Shown here in pieces: positions 1-4,528 of a DNA stretch of 5,262 bases. Made by a program: the position numbers and the translations under genes. The stretch lies in contig PEVZ01000056.1 in assembly GCA_002779665.1 (NCBI GenBank), positions 1 through 5,262 on the forward strand. Direction: 5' to 3'. Source of the DNA: Candidatus Roizmanbacteria bacterium CG06_land_8_20_14_3_00_34_14. Its GTDB lineage: Bacteria > Patescibacteriota > Microgenomatia > UBA1406 > GWC2-37-13. The notes beneath the pieces are model-generated. The model was not told where the DNA came from. It did no database searches and saw nothing but the letters and a program-made list of their open reading frames with translations. Each line of letters begins with the position of its first letter. Within the stretch, counting starts at the first letter, position 1.

Positions 1-339
1 AATGATATTGCAACTGCTAATGATTTGTATAAATCAAAACACTATGATTGGTGTCTTTTTATTTGGCATTTAGCAATTGAGAAAGCCTTAAAAGCAAGAA
101 TACTTTCGCTTAATAAACCTATTATTTATGTCCACGACTTAAACAGACTCGCTAAGGAAACTGATATTATTTTTAATCAAGAACAAGTAAGAAATATGAA
201 CGAAATTACTTCTTTCAATCTTGAGGCACGATACGATGATTATAAGTTTAGTTTTTATAAAAAAGCTAATAAAGAATATACTAATAAATGGATGGAAATT
301 TGTAAAAATATTTATATGTTGATAGTCAAAAATATATGA
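1..339 (+). CDS. HEPN-domain protein, 5' end cut by window (putative toxin of HEPN/MNT pair)
   Basis: The frame is open from base 1, so the gene begins upstream. A TTG at 25 is likely an internal Leu, because the family-like pattern (AxDLY, then EKALKA) already spans it. What is visible is about 112 residues of an all-helical HEPN domain of the PF05168 kind: a first helix with DLYKSKHYDW, a second with LAIEKALKA, then VHDLNRL, then ARYDDYKF and a C-terminal helix. HEPN proteins paired with minimal nucleotidyltransferases act as toxins, often RNases, that the partner neutralises by adenylylation. The usual RNase motif R-x4-6-H is not visible: the nearest Arg to the His of VHDL is 12 residues away. 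A nuclease function is therefore uncertain, and it may be a degenerate or substrate-binding HEPN. Its stop overlaps the next start as ATGA, indicating translational coupling. Family is fairly sure, activity is not. Confidence 0.8.
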   Translation, partial: NDIATANDLYKSKHYDWCLFIWHLAIEKALKARILSLNKPIIYVHDLNRLAKETDIIFNQEQVRNMNEITSFNLEARYDDYKFSFYKKANKEYTNKWMEICKNIYMLIVKNI

Positions 340-650
340 TAAATGAGAAAATTAAATCTATAGTAAGCAAATATATAATTAACGTTAAAAAACAAGGAAT
401 ACCTGTTTGGAGAGTATATATCTTTGGGTCATATGTTAAAGGTACTGCGGATATCCATAGTGATATTGACGTCTGTGTTATTTCAAAAAAATTTGGGAAG
501 GATCGTCAAAAAGAAAGAGTAATGCTTATGAATATTAGAAGTGAGAATGATGGTCTAATTGAACCTCATCCTTTTTCACCTGAAGATTTTTTAAACCCAT
601 ATGACCCTCTTGCTTATCAAATAAAGAATCATGGTCTATTAGTGATGTGA
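336..650 (+). CDS. Minimal nucleotidyltransferase (MNT, pol-beta superfamily), putative antitoxin
   Basis: A 104-residue protein, the usual size of an MNT antitoxin. The catalytic signature GSx10DxD is complete: G31-S32, then D43-I-D45, preceded by the strand VYIFG. A likely third carboxylate is E76 in IEPHPF, matching the (V/I)(D/E)xHPF segment of the family. Such proteins transfer AMP (or several AMPs) to a Tyr of the partner HEPN protein and so silence it. The ATG at 336 overlaps the stop of the HEPN gene by 4 bp (ATGA) and has no evident ribosome binding site of its own, fitting coupled translation from a common mRNA. Toxin-first order is found in this family. No frameshift or loss of active-site residues is seen. 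The adenylylation role is inferred from pairing; other MNT substrates are possible. Confidence 0.88.
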   Translation: MINEKIKSIVSKYIINVKKQGIPVWRVYIFGSYVKGTADIHSDIDVCVISKKFGKDRQKERVMLMNIRSENDGLIEPHPFSPEDFLNPYDPLAYQIKNHGLLVM

Positions 651-786
651 TTTTGGATTGCTTTTCAGAATGGAAAACTATTACTTCATATCATAGTCAA
701 CAAATAGGCGAACGGATTTCAACCGATTTAACAGTGTAATAATTGCTACCACCTGTAGTTGTTCGTTCCAATAAAAAAAACTATAA
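651..786. other. Convergent intergenic region, no clear gene
   Basis: This stretch separates the MNT stop from the stop of the convergent XRE gene. A reading frame is open up to about 740 but has no credible start or recognisable family, so I do not call a gene. A run of eight A at 773-780 reads as a T-run just after the XRE gene on the minus strand, but no strong hairpin precedes it, so a terminator is only possible. Bases 715-734 (around TTCAACCGATTTAAC) resemble the 9-bp units found in the deformylase cassettes, without an array. Confidence 0.4.
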
Positions 787-1008
787 TTACAAATCCTTTA
801 TCAAATCTCCTACTTTGACCTTGAGAATTTTGGCAATTCGATGAAGAAATTTTACCGATGGATTAGCTTTTCCTTCTTCAATTTCGGCTAAATAACTGCG
901 ATCAACATCGGAAAGAGTGGCTACTTGCTGTTGTGAAAGCCTTAATTTTTTTCTGTAAAATAAAATACTCTCCCCTAACCGTTTATAATAAAAATTTCCA
1001 CGCACCAT
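787..1008 (-). CDS. Small XRE/Cro-type HTH transcriptional regulator (copy 1)
   Basis: A 73-residue single-domain protein. After a short N-terminal stretch (VRGNFYYKRLG) comes the five-helix HTH_3 fold: helix 1 around residues 10-22, the SQQQVATL helix at 25-32, the recognition helix DRSYLAEIE at 36-44, then the typical ANPSVKFLHRIAKIL, ending DLIKDL. The protein is almost only the DNA-binding domain, as in Cro-like and autoregulatory repressors. About half of its residues match the second regulator encoded at 1903-2121, including RSYL in the recognition helix, so the two probably bind similar sites. The ATG at 1008 is chosen because homology to copy 2 begins at the next residue. No Shine-Dalgarno is seen; a -10-like TAATAT lies 9 nt upstream of the ATG, so the mRNA is probably leaderless or nearly so. 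Its target genes are unknown; autoregulation is inferred from the operator. Confidence 0.9.
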   Translation of the reverse strand: MVRGNFYYKRLGESILFYRKKLRLSQQQVATLSDVDRSYLAEIEEGKANPSVKFLHRIAKILKVKVGDLIKDL

Positions 1009-1017
1009 GGAGCAATC

Positions 1018-1046
1018 ATATTAGAACACTAAGCCAATTTCAGTAG
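1018..1046 (-). promoter_or_regulatory. Putative promoter of XRE copy 1
   Basis: On the minus strand TAATAT (1023-1018, four of six to TATAAT) lies 17 bp after CTACTG (1046-1041), a poor -35. The transcript would start about 3-4 nt before the ATG at 1008. The -35 position overlaps the palindromic operator at 1043-1058, as expected for repression by occlusion. Weak hexamers keep confidence low. Confidence 0.4.
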
Positions 1047-1058
1047 GTTATAACCTAC
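1043..1058. promoter_or_regulatory. 16-bp perfect palindrome, probable XRE operator
   Basis: GTAGGTTATAACCTAC is a perfect palindrome centred 42 bp upstream of the XRE copy 1 start, overlapping its predicted -35. Its right half plus core, TTATAACCTAC, recurs exactly at 2165-2175 at nearly the same distance before XRE copy 2. Small XRE repressors bind such dyads as dimers. Binding by these two proteins is inference. Confidence 0.65.
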
Positions 1059-1076
1059 AAAACCTATATTTTAGCC

Positions 1077-1086
1077 TGTTATAACA
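1077..1086. promoter_or_regulatory. Second operator-like dyad TGTTATAACA
   Basis: A perfect 10-bp palindrome sharing the core GTTATAAC with the operator at 1043-1058. The two centres are 31 bp apart, about three helical turns, so repressor dimers on both sites would sit on one face of the DNA. The short length makes it less certain than the first site. Confidence 0.4.
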
Positions 1087-1128
1087 AATTATTTTGCTCG
1101 ATATATAAGATTTTCCCACCTCTCCTCT

Positions 1129-1174
1129 TTTTGCCGACCTTTGCATAACCTCCGAGGTTGTACATCGGTCGGCT
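1129..1174. repeat. REP-like hairpin, copy 1
   Basis: Identical over 46 bp to 1859-1904. It forms an imperfect hairpin: outer stem GCCGACC/GGTCGGC (7 bp, perfect), then a 2-nt mismatch, then an inner stem ending AACCT-CCG-AGGTT with one mismatch and one G-T pair. The GC-rich outer stem stands out from the AT-rich surroundings. It lies 16 bp downstream of the transposase stop and could also act as its terminator or mRNA-stabilising structure. Confidence 0.85.
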
Positions 1175-1190
1175 GGAATGGGCTAAAGGA

Positions 1191-1838
1191 TTACTCAAAT
1201 AAAAACTTTTTAATCCGTTTTAAATCTCTTTGATATTCAATATTATTTTCAACAAATTTCTTATAATCGGTAATATCGTTGATAGAAATTTCTTTCATAA
1301 AATCATTTAATAACTTTTTGTCAGTGATAAAATCTTTATAAGATGAAAAAATCCAATCCTCTGGTCTTTCTACGAGTCTACTCGTCGTTGGATTAAGATG
1401 GATGTATCGAGAAACATGCAAAAGCTGTTCGTTAGACCGTATTTCTACTGCCTTAAAACTATTTTGCCATAGTGGACCTTTCCGATCGAATTTAATATTA
1501 AAATAACGGGTAAAACTGTTTTCTACATCACCTATAAATTTTGAAAACGAACCATCTTTTATTATTTTTAATAAAAAATGATAATGGTCTGGCATTATGC
1601 AGTAAGCCAAGATTTTACATAATGTATTGTGTAAAGGATAAATAATATTTTTGTATTCAAACTTTGTTGTTCTAATGGACTGTGAATAACTTTTTAAATT
1701 TAAACTACTATTATAATATTCAAATGTATTTAAAAACCGTTGAGCATTATCAAGATTCCTTAATATTGCATAACCGGAAATACTTTTATTAAAAACATGA
1801 TATATTTCCCCTTCGACAAACTTATCTTTTCTTTTCAT
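1191..1838 (-). CDS. REP-associated tyrosine transposase (RAYT), Y1/HUH family
   Basis: A 215-residue protein of the Y1 transposase family (PF01797, IS200-like). The HUH metal-binding motif is MPDHYHFLL with H85 and H87. It is followed by NSFTRYFN around 107-114, GPLWQNSFKAVEI at 121-133, the YIHLNP block at 145-150 and DWIFSSY at 161-167; the last two blocks are typical of RAYTs as opposed to plain IS200 TnpA. Y145, 58 residues after the HUH motif, is the likely nucleophile by spacing. These enzymes nick and join single-stranded DNA at REP hairpins and are usually single-copy, domesticated transposases. The gene is intact and flanked by two matching hairpins. No Shine-Dalgarno is visible; TATAAA at 1849-1844 lies 5 nt before the ATG, so translation may be leaderless. 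An N-terminal MKRKDKFVEGEIYHVFNKSI start agrees with the family, supporting the ATG. Confidence 0.9.
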   Translation of the reverse strand: MKRKDKFVEGEIYHVFNKSISGYAILRNLDNAQRFLNTFEYYNSSLNLKSYSQSIRTTKFEYKNIIYPLHNTLCKILAYCIMPDHYHFLLKIIKDGSFSKFIGDVENSFTRYFNIKFDRKGPLWQNSFKAVEIRSNEQLLHVSRYIHLNPTTSRLVERPEDWIFSSYKDFITDKKLLNDFMKEISINDITDYKKFVENNIEYQRDLKRIKKFLFE

Positions 1839-1843
1839 AAAAT

Positions 1844-1849
1844 TTTATA
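1844..1849 (-). promoter_or_regulatory. Possible -10 box of the RAYT gene
   Basis: TATAAA on the minus strand, ending 5 nt before the ATG at 1838. The region 17 bp further upstream lies inside the REP hairpin and has no good -35 match. Since the area is AT-rich this may be chance. Confidence 0.3.
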
Positions 1850-1858
1850 AATTGATAA

Positions 1859-1904
1859 TTTTGCCGACCTTTGCATAACCTCCGAGGTTGTACATCGGTC
1901 GGCT
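1859..1904. repeat. REP-like hairpin, copy 2
   Basis: Perfect 46-bp copy of 1129-1174 in the same orientation, with the same 7-bp GCCGACC/GGTCGGC outer stem. Its right edge (1903-1904) forms two bases of the TAG stop codon of XRE copy 2, and it ends 20 bp before the RAYT start, so a transcript from the XRE gene would fold this hairpin between the two genes. Confidence 0.88.
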
Positions 1905-2121
1905 ATATTTTTTTTATAAGGTCACAGATTTTAATCCTTAATGTTTTACAAATTTTGCTTAAAGTTTTTATTGAGGGATTTGTGAGACCTCTTTCAATTT
2001 TAAAAAGATATGACCTATTTATTTCACAAAGAAAGCACAACTGCTCTTGAGTGAGTTTCTTATTTTCTCTTAGTCGTAAAATTACATTTCCTAATTTTTC
2101 ATAGAAAAAATTTTCACGCAC
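1903..2121 (-). CDS. Small XRE/Cro-type HTH regulator (copy 2), GTG start
   Basis: A 72-residue HTH_3 protein, about half identical to the regulator at 787-1008 across its whole length: VRENFFYEKLG, then LTQEQLCFL, the recognition helix NRSYLFKIERG, TNPSIKTL and DLIKKI. The frame is open upstream to 2214 (TTG), but I choose GTG at 2121. Homology with copy 1 starts exactly there, the extra 31 residues look like translated promoter DNA, and they contain TTGACA and the operator-like TTATAACCTAC. The stop codon TAG is completed by the edge of the REP hairpin, so insertion of that repeat either fell exactly at the gene end or created a new end; the C-terminus still aligns with copy 1, so nothing essential seems lost. 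It probably autoregulates, and may cross-regulate copy 1, through the shared site. Confidence 0.85.
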   Translation of the reverse strand: MRENFFYEKLGNVILRLRENKKLTQEQLCFLCEINRSYLFKIERGLTNPSIKTLSKICKTLRIKICDLIKKI

Positions 2122-2131
2122 GTTGAAAAGT

Positions 2132-2160
2132 AGCTTAATATATCCTGAAATATCTGTCAA
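2132..2160 (-). promoter_or_regulatory. Putative promoter of XRE copy 2
   Basis: On the minus strand a perfect TTGACA (2160-2155) is followed after 17 bp by TAAGCT (2137-2132), a poor -10. TATATT at 2142-2137 is a better hexamer but leaves only 12 bp spacing. A start about 4 nt before GTG 2121 would mirror the layout of copy 1. The -35 touches the operator-like site at 2160-2175. Confidence 0.45.
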
Positions 2161-2175
2161 CCGCTTATAACCTAC
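2160..2175. promoter_or_regulatory. Operator-like site upstream of XRE copy 2
   Basis: Contains TTATAACCTAC (2165-2175), an exact 11-bp match to the palindrome at 1043-1058, with a degenerate left half. Its centre lies 46-47 bp before the GTG start, against 42 bp for copy 1. A further copy of AACCTACAAAA, also present at 1052-1062, occurs at 2249-2259. Confidence 0.55.
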
Positions 2176-2214
2176 CATTTGTAAATAATTTTGAGTTGAG
2201 TCAACAGAGCTCAA

Positions 2215-2408
2215 GATTGCCCTGTAGCCTACGTTGGAAAAGTATAAAAACCTACAAAATACAATCCTTATCTGAGGCTAAATTATTTTATTGAATCATA
2301 TACTCGAGCAAAAATCATTTGCCAGTGGTATATATACCGATCGTAGCTCAATTTGCAACAAAAAATAAGTAAATGGAGCGTACGAACGGTTATACTCGGA
2401 GTCATTTG
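2215..2408. other. Divergent intergenic region with nested imperfect repeats
   Basis: No gene is seen between XRE copy 2 and ychF. The region holds a spaced direct repeat: TATACTCG then TCATTTG at 2299-2321, and again at 2391-2408. It also has a 10-bp inverted repeat, TTGCAACAAA at 2353-2362 with TTTGTTGCAA at 2405-2414, whose right arm overlaps the ychF -35. Between them, CCGATCGTAGCTC (2337-2349) pairs imperfectly with 2376-2390. The phrase TAGCTCAATTTG recalls a tRNA D-arm, but no anticodon or T arm follows. It may be regulatory or a decayed element. Confidence 0.4.
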
Positions 2409-2436
2409 TTGCAATTTAAATGACAAAGGGTATAAT
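2409..2436 (+). promoter_or_regulatory. ychF promoter, giving a leaderless mRNA
   Basis: TTGCAA (2409-2414, four of six) is followed after 16 bp by a perfect TATAAT (2431-2436). Transcription would start 6-8 nt beyond, at or next to the ATG at 2445, so the mRNA is predicted leaderless. This also rules out the upstream in-frame TTG at 2436, which overlaps the -10 box. Confidence 0.75.
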
Positions 2437-2444
2437 TGCTTCAT

Positions 2445-3551
2445 ATGAAACTCAGTATCGGTATCGTTGGGCTACCAAATGTTGGGAAAAGCACCCTTTT
2501 CAACGCTCTCTTAAAAAAACAGGTCGCCAACGTTGCCAACTATCCTTTCTGTACAATCGAACCAAATGTGGGAATCATCGAGGTTCCGGACGAAAGGCTT
2601 CCTGTATTAGCAAAAATTGTCAATACAACAAAACTTGTCCCGGCGGTAATCGAATTCTATGATATTGCCGGACTGGTCCGCGGAGCCTCTAAAGGCGAAG
2701 GATTGGGAAATAAATTTTTGTCTCACATCCGCGAAGTGGAAGCTATCGTTCACGTCGTCCGCCTTTTTGAAGACGGAAATGTCGTCCACGTCTCCGATAA
2801 AATAAACCCGGAAGATGATATGAAAACTATTGAAACCGAATTAATTCTTGCTGATCTGGAAACTGTCAACAAATTTAAAGAGCCAAAAAAAGGAACCGCA
2901 GCCACCAAAGACGCTTTTGAAACGTTTGAAACGGTCCAAAAAATAAAAATTCAATTAGATAAGGGTGTCACCATCCGCCAACAAAATTTAACTGAAGAAG
3001 AACTAACCGCTTTAAAGCCACTGAATTTACTTACAGTAAAGCCAGTAATTTACGTCTTTAATATTTCAGAAGATCAATTACAAAATGCTGATTTAACAAA
3101 AAAACAGATTGAAACTATTTTCAACAATTTAAAACTATTTTCAACTAATTATAACTATTTGTTTTTATGCGCCAAGATGGAATCAGAAATCGTCGCCTTC
3201 ACACCTGAAGAACAAACTGAATATCTTAAACAGTTCGGTCTTGAGGAATCGGGTTTAAATCGCTTAATAAAAAAAGCATATGAAGCCTTGGGCTTAATTT
3301 CATTTTTAACTGCCGGAACAATGGAAGCCCGGGCCTGGACGATAAAAAAAGGTTGGCTGGCACCCCAGGCGGCCGGAACAATCCATACTGATTTTGAAAA
3401 AAAATTCATTAAAGCAGATATTGTCAAATATGGAGACTTCGTCAAATGCGGCGGTTGGGTCAAAGCCCGCGAGCAGGGATTGGTTCAAATAACCGGAAAA
3501 GACTACGTTATGAAGGATGGAGAGGTTGTGGAGTTCAAAGTTGGAGCATAA
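2445..3551 (+). CDS. ychF: Ribosome-associated ATPase YchF (OLA1/Obg family)
   Basis: A 368-residue protein, matching the roughly 363-residue family. The G domain shows P-loop GLPNVGKST (9-17), switch II DIAG (73-76) followed by the YchF-typical GLVRGASKGEGLGNKFLSHIRE, and NISE (206-209) in place of NKxD, the change that gives this family ATP rather than GTP preference. A helical hairpin lies in the middle (about 125-195) and the C-terminal TGS domain from about 283 (LISFLTAGTMEARAWTI, then KADIVKYGDF, ending GKDYVMKDGEVVEFKV). YchF binds ribosomes and acts in translation and stress adaptation. ATG 2445 is chosen because the -10 box occupies the only earlier start. The family normally ends at F-N-V or similar; here two residues (GA) follow and the TAA stop lies inside the repeat cassette at 3547-3631, suggesting the original stop was replaced. 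Convergent with the glycosyltransferase. Confidence 0.97.
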   Translation: MKLSIGIVGLPNVGKSTLFNALLKKQVANVANYPFCTIEPNVGIIEVPDERLPVLAKIVNTTKLVPAVIEFYDIAGLVRGASKGEGLGNKFLSHIREVEAIVHVVRLFEDGNVVHVSDKINPEDDMKTIETELILADLETVNKFKEPKKGTAATKDAFETFETVQKIKIQLDKGVTIRQQNLTEEELTALKPLNLLTVKPVIYVFNISEDQLQNADLTKKQIETIFNNLKLFSTNYNYLFLCAKMESEIVAFTPEEQTEYLKQFGLEESGLNRLIKKAYEALGLISFLTAGTMEARAWTIKKGWLAPQAAGTIHTDFEKKFIKADIVKYGDFVKCGGWVKAREQGLVQITGKDYVMKDGEVVEFKVGA

Positions 3552-3631
3552 AGTTGGTCTATAAAGTCTTTAAAGTCCTTAAAGTCATAAAGTTTTTTAC
3601 TTTATAGACTTTACTAACTTTCGACTTTATG
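3547..3631. repeat. Tandem-inverted repeat cassette A (unit TAAAGTC), between ychF and glycosyltransferase
   Basis: The left arm (3547-3593) holds about five imperfect 9-bp units around TAAAGTCCT; the right arm (3599-3631) holds the same units inverted (ACTTTATAG, ACTTTACTA, ACTTTCG, ACTTTATG). The ends match as CATAAAGT/ACTTTATG, so the whole can fold into one long imperfect hairpin with a T-rich loop. It includes the ychF stop (3549-3551), the glycosyltransferase stop (3614-3616) and the last glycosyltransferase codons (HKVES). It may serve as a bidirectional terminator. The same unit makes up cassette D at the other end of the glycosyltransferase gene. Confidence 0.8.
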
Positions 3632-4528
3632 AACTCTTTGATACCATTTAATATAAATCACCCAAAACCTGATTGATGAAAACAAAGCAAAGACAAAACC
3701 CGGAAAGCCGTCAATAAAACCCTTGTGGCGAAAATACATCATCAAAAAAGTAATTTTAGGCTTCCAAATAATATAATTAAACCAACTCAATTTTAAATCC
3801 TTAGGCATTCTTTCTACCTCGGCCGTGGTGTACCTATCCCAACGCATCAAATAGCGGGAAAAGTCAGGATCAGCATAATGTAATATTGGATTTCTTAGAA
3901 ATCCAATATTACATTTAGAATTAAGAATTAAGAATTGAGAATTAATTTTTTTTTCTTCTTTAGATTCTGAATTCTTAATTTTAGATTTTAAATTATTAAT
4001 GATTTCTACATTCTCATGGACATCCTTGCAGGGAAACTTAGCAATCCCATTTTTATATAAACGAATCGTGTAGTCCGGATACTGCCCACCTTTCATCAAA
4101 AATCCCGTCAAAAACCAATTTTTGCGAGGAATGTTGTAGGCGACGATAGAATTGGATGAAATCGGATTTAATCGGATAGAATCAGTTTCTTTCTGACTGA
4201 TTTTATCTGATTCCATCTGATTGTATCTGATTATATCTTTAATTTCTTGCTTAAGCTCTTGTGTCAATTCCTCATCCGCGTCGAGTTGCAGTATCCACTC
4301 TCCCTTAGCCGCCTCAATCGCCTTCTGTTTGTTTTTATGAAACATAACCGGATTATCAGAATTTATTATTCTGACTTTCTTACCGTATGACTTGGCAATT
4401 TGAATCGTTTTATCAGTTGAACCGCCATCGACGATGACGACTTCATCAACAAAATCGTAAGCACTATCTAGTGGATAATGGAGGTTTTTTTCTTCATTAT
4501 AAACAGCAATACAAAGGGATAATTTCAT
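3614..4528 (-). CDS. Family 2 glycosyltransferase, WaaE/KdtX-like, with two in-frame repeat inserts
   Basis: A 304-residue GT-A glycosyltransferase. It opens with MKLSLCIAVYNEEKN, then VIVDGGSTDKT (D34), AKGEWILQLDADEE with the metal-binding DAD at 83-85, YNIPRKNWFLTG, GGQYPDYTIRLY, a VHENV (H171-E172) active-site segment and LHYADPDFSRYLMRWDRYTT. The C-terminal part has a hydrophobic stretch (VFALFSSIRFWVIYI, about 279-293), suggesting membrane association. Relatives transfer sugars in cell-surface polysaccharide synthesis; the donor here is unknown. Two low-complexity segments, about 98-128 and 177-218, interrupt loops between conserved blocks and are encoded by the hairpin arrays at 4145-4237 and 3877-3999. 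The ATG at 4528 is chosen over a TTG two codons upstream. The last five residues (HKVES) come from cassette A and the start codon touches cassette D. TATAAA (4543-4538) within cassette D may be its -10. Confidence 0.9.
   Translation of the reverse strand: MKLSLCIAVYNEEKNLHYPLDSAYDFVDEVVIVDGGSTDKTIQIAKSYGKKVRIINSDNPVMFHKNKQKAIEAAKGEWILQLDADEELTQELKQEIKDIIRYNQMESDKISQKETDSIRLNPISSNSIVAYNIPRKNWFLTGFLMKGGQYPDYTIRLYKNGIAKFPCKDVHENVEIINNLKSKIKNSESKEEKKINSQFLILNSKCNIGFLRNPILHYADPDFSRYLMRWDRYTTAEVERMPKDLKLSWFNYIIWKPKITFLMMYFRHKGFIDGFPGFVFALFSSIRFWVIYIKWYQRVHKVES
3877..3915. repeat. 18-bp perfect hairpin inside the glycosyltransferase gene
   Basis: Positions 3877-3894 and 3898-3915 are perfect inverted copies separated by a 3-nt loop (TTA). 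In the protein this covers residues around KCNIGFLRNPILHY, so one arm may be native sequence and the other its inverted copy. It directly adjoins the 7-bp unit array at 3918-3999. Confidence 0.85.
3918..3999. repeat. Tandem-inverted repeat cassette B (unit GAATTAA, 7 bp) inside the glycosyltransferase gene
   Basis: Four consecutive 7-bp units (GAATTAA, GAATTAA, GAATTGA, GAATTAA) at 3918-3945 are followed by a T-rich spacer and then inverted copies (GATTCTGAATTCTTAATTTTAG region, 3963-3990). AATTAAGAATT in the left arm is the exact complement of 3970-3980. In protein it encodes a Lys/Asn/Ser/Glu-rich segment (about 177-205) between VHENV and the HY block, where relatives have a short loop. Confidence 0.75.
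4145..4237. repeat. Tandem-inverted repeat cassette C (10-bp unit) inside the glycosyltransferase gene
   Basis: The right arm has four 10-bp units (TGATTTTATC, TGATTCCATC, TGATTGTATC, TGATTATATC; 4198-4237). The left arm (4145-4185) has inverted ones (GATGAAATCG, GATTTAATCG, GATAGAATCA). The apex is a perfect 7-bp stem, AATCAGT/ACTGATT (4180-4186 with 4196-4202). A 10-bp period rotates through all frames, so the protein insert (about 98-128) is not tripeptide-periodic but stays open. Confidence 0.78.

Larger units (their letters stand above)
1129..1904 (-). mobile_element. REP-RAYT-REP unit (REPtron-like)
   Basis: A RAYT-type Y1 transposase gene is bracketed closely by two identical 46-bp hairpin repeats in the same orientation, 16 bp after its stop and 20 bp before its start. 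This is the layout expected of REP elements with their cognate transposase. The unit sits between two paralogous XRE regulators, all on the minus strand, and its right end overlaps the stop codon of XRE copy 2. No terminal inverted repeats or target-site duplications are seen, as expected for the HUH single-strand mechanism. Whether the whole unit moves or only the REP copies do cannot be told from one window. Confidence 0.7.

Noticed and set aside
715..735. TTCAACCGATTTAAC as a lone cassette unit like those in def
   Set aside because: There is no array and no inverted partner; two similar 9-mers in AT-rich DNA are weak evidence.
644..742. Open frame after the MNT gene, possibly a small protein or a frameshifted MNT tail
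   Set aside because: The MNT protein is already full length, and this frame has no own start signal or resemblance to a known tail.
1191..1198. TTACTCAA at the RAYT stop as an IS200/IS605 end cleavage site
   Set aside because: It is the stop codon region of the gene and no matching second end was found; likely chance.
1129..1904. CRISPR-like reading of the two 46-bp direct repeats
   Set aside because: Only two copies, separated by a transposase gene; the hairpin and neighbour fit REP elements.
2336..2414. Possible tRNA, because TAGCTCAATTTG resembles a D-arm after an acceptor-like stretch
   Set aside because: The partner GAGC is 27 nt further on, there is no GGTTCGAATCC-type T arm and no credible anticodon stem.
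2420..2662. Open frame of 80 codons overlapping the start of ychF in another frame
   Set aside because: It is a shadow of ychF, with arginine/cysteine-rich composition and no family resemblance.
3155..3488. Minus-strand open frames within ychF
   Set aside because: They are antisense to conserved ychF codons, lack start signals and have no recognisable domain.
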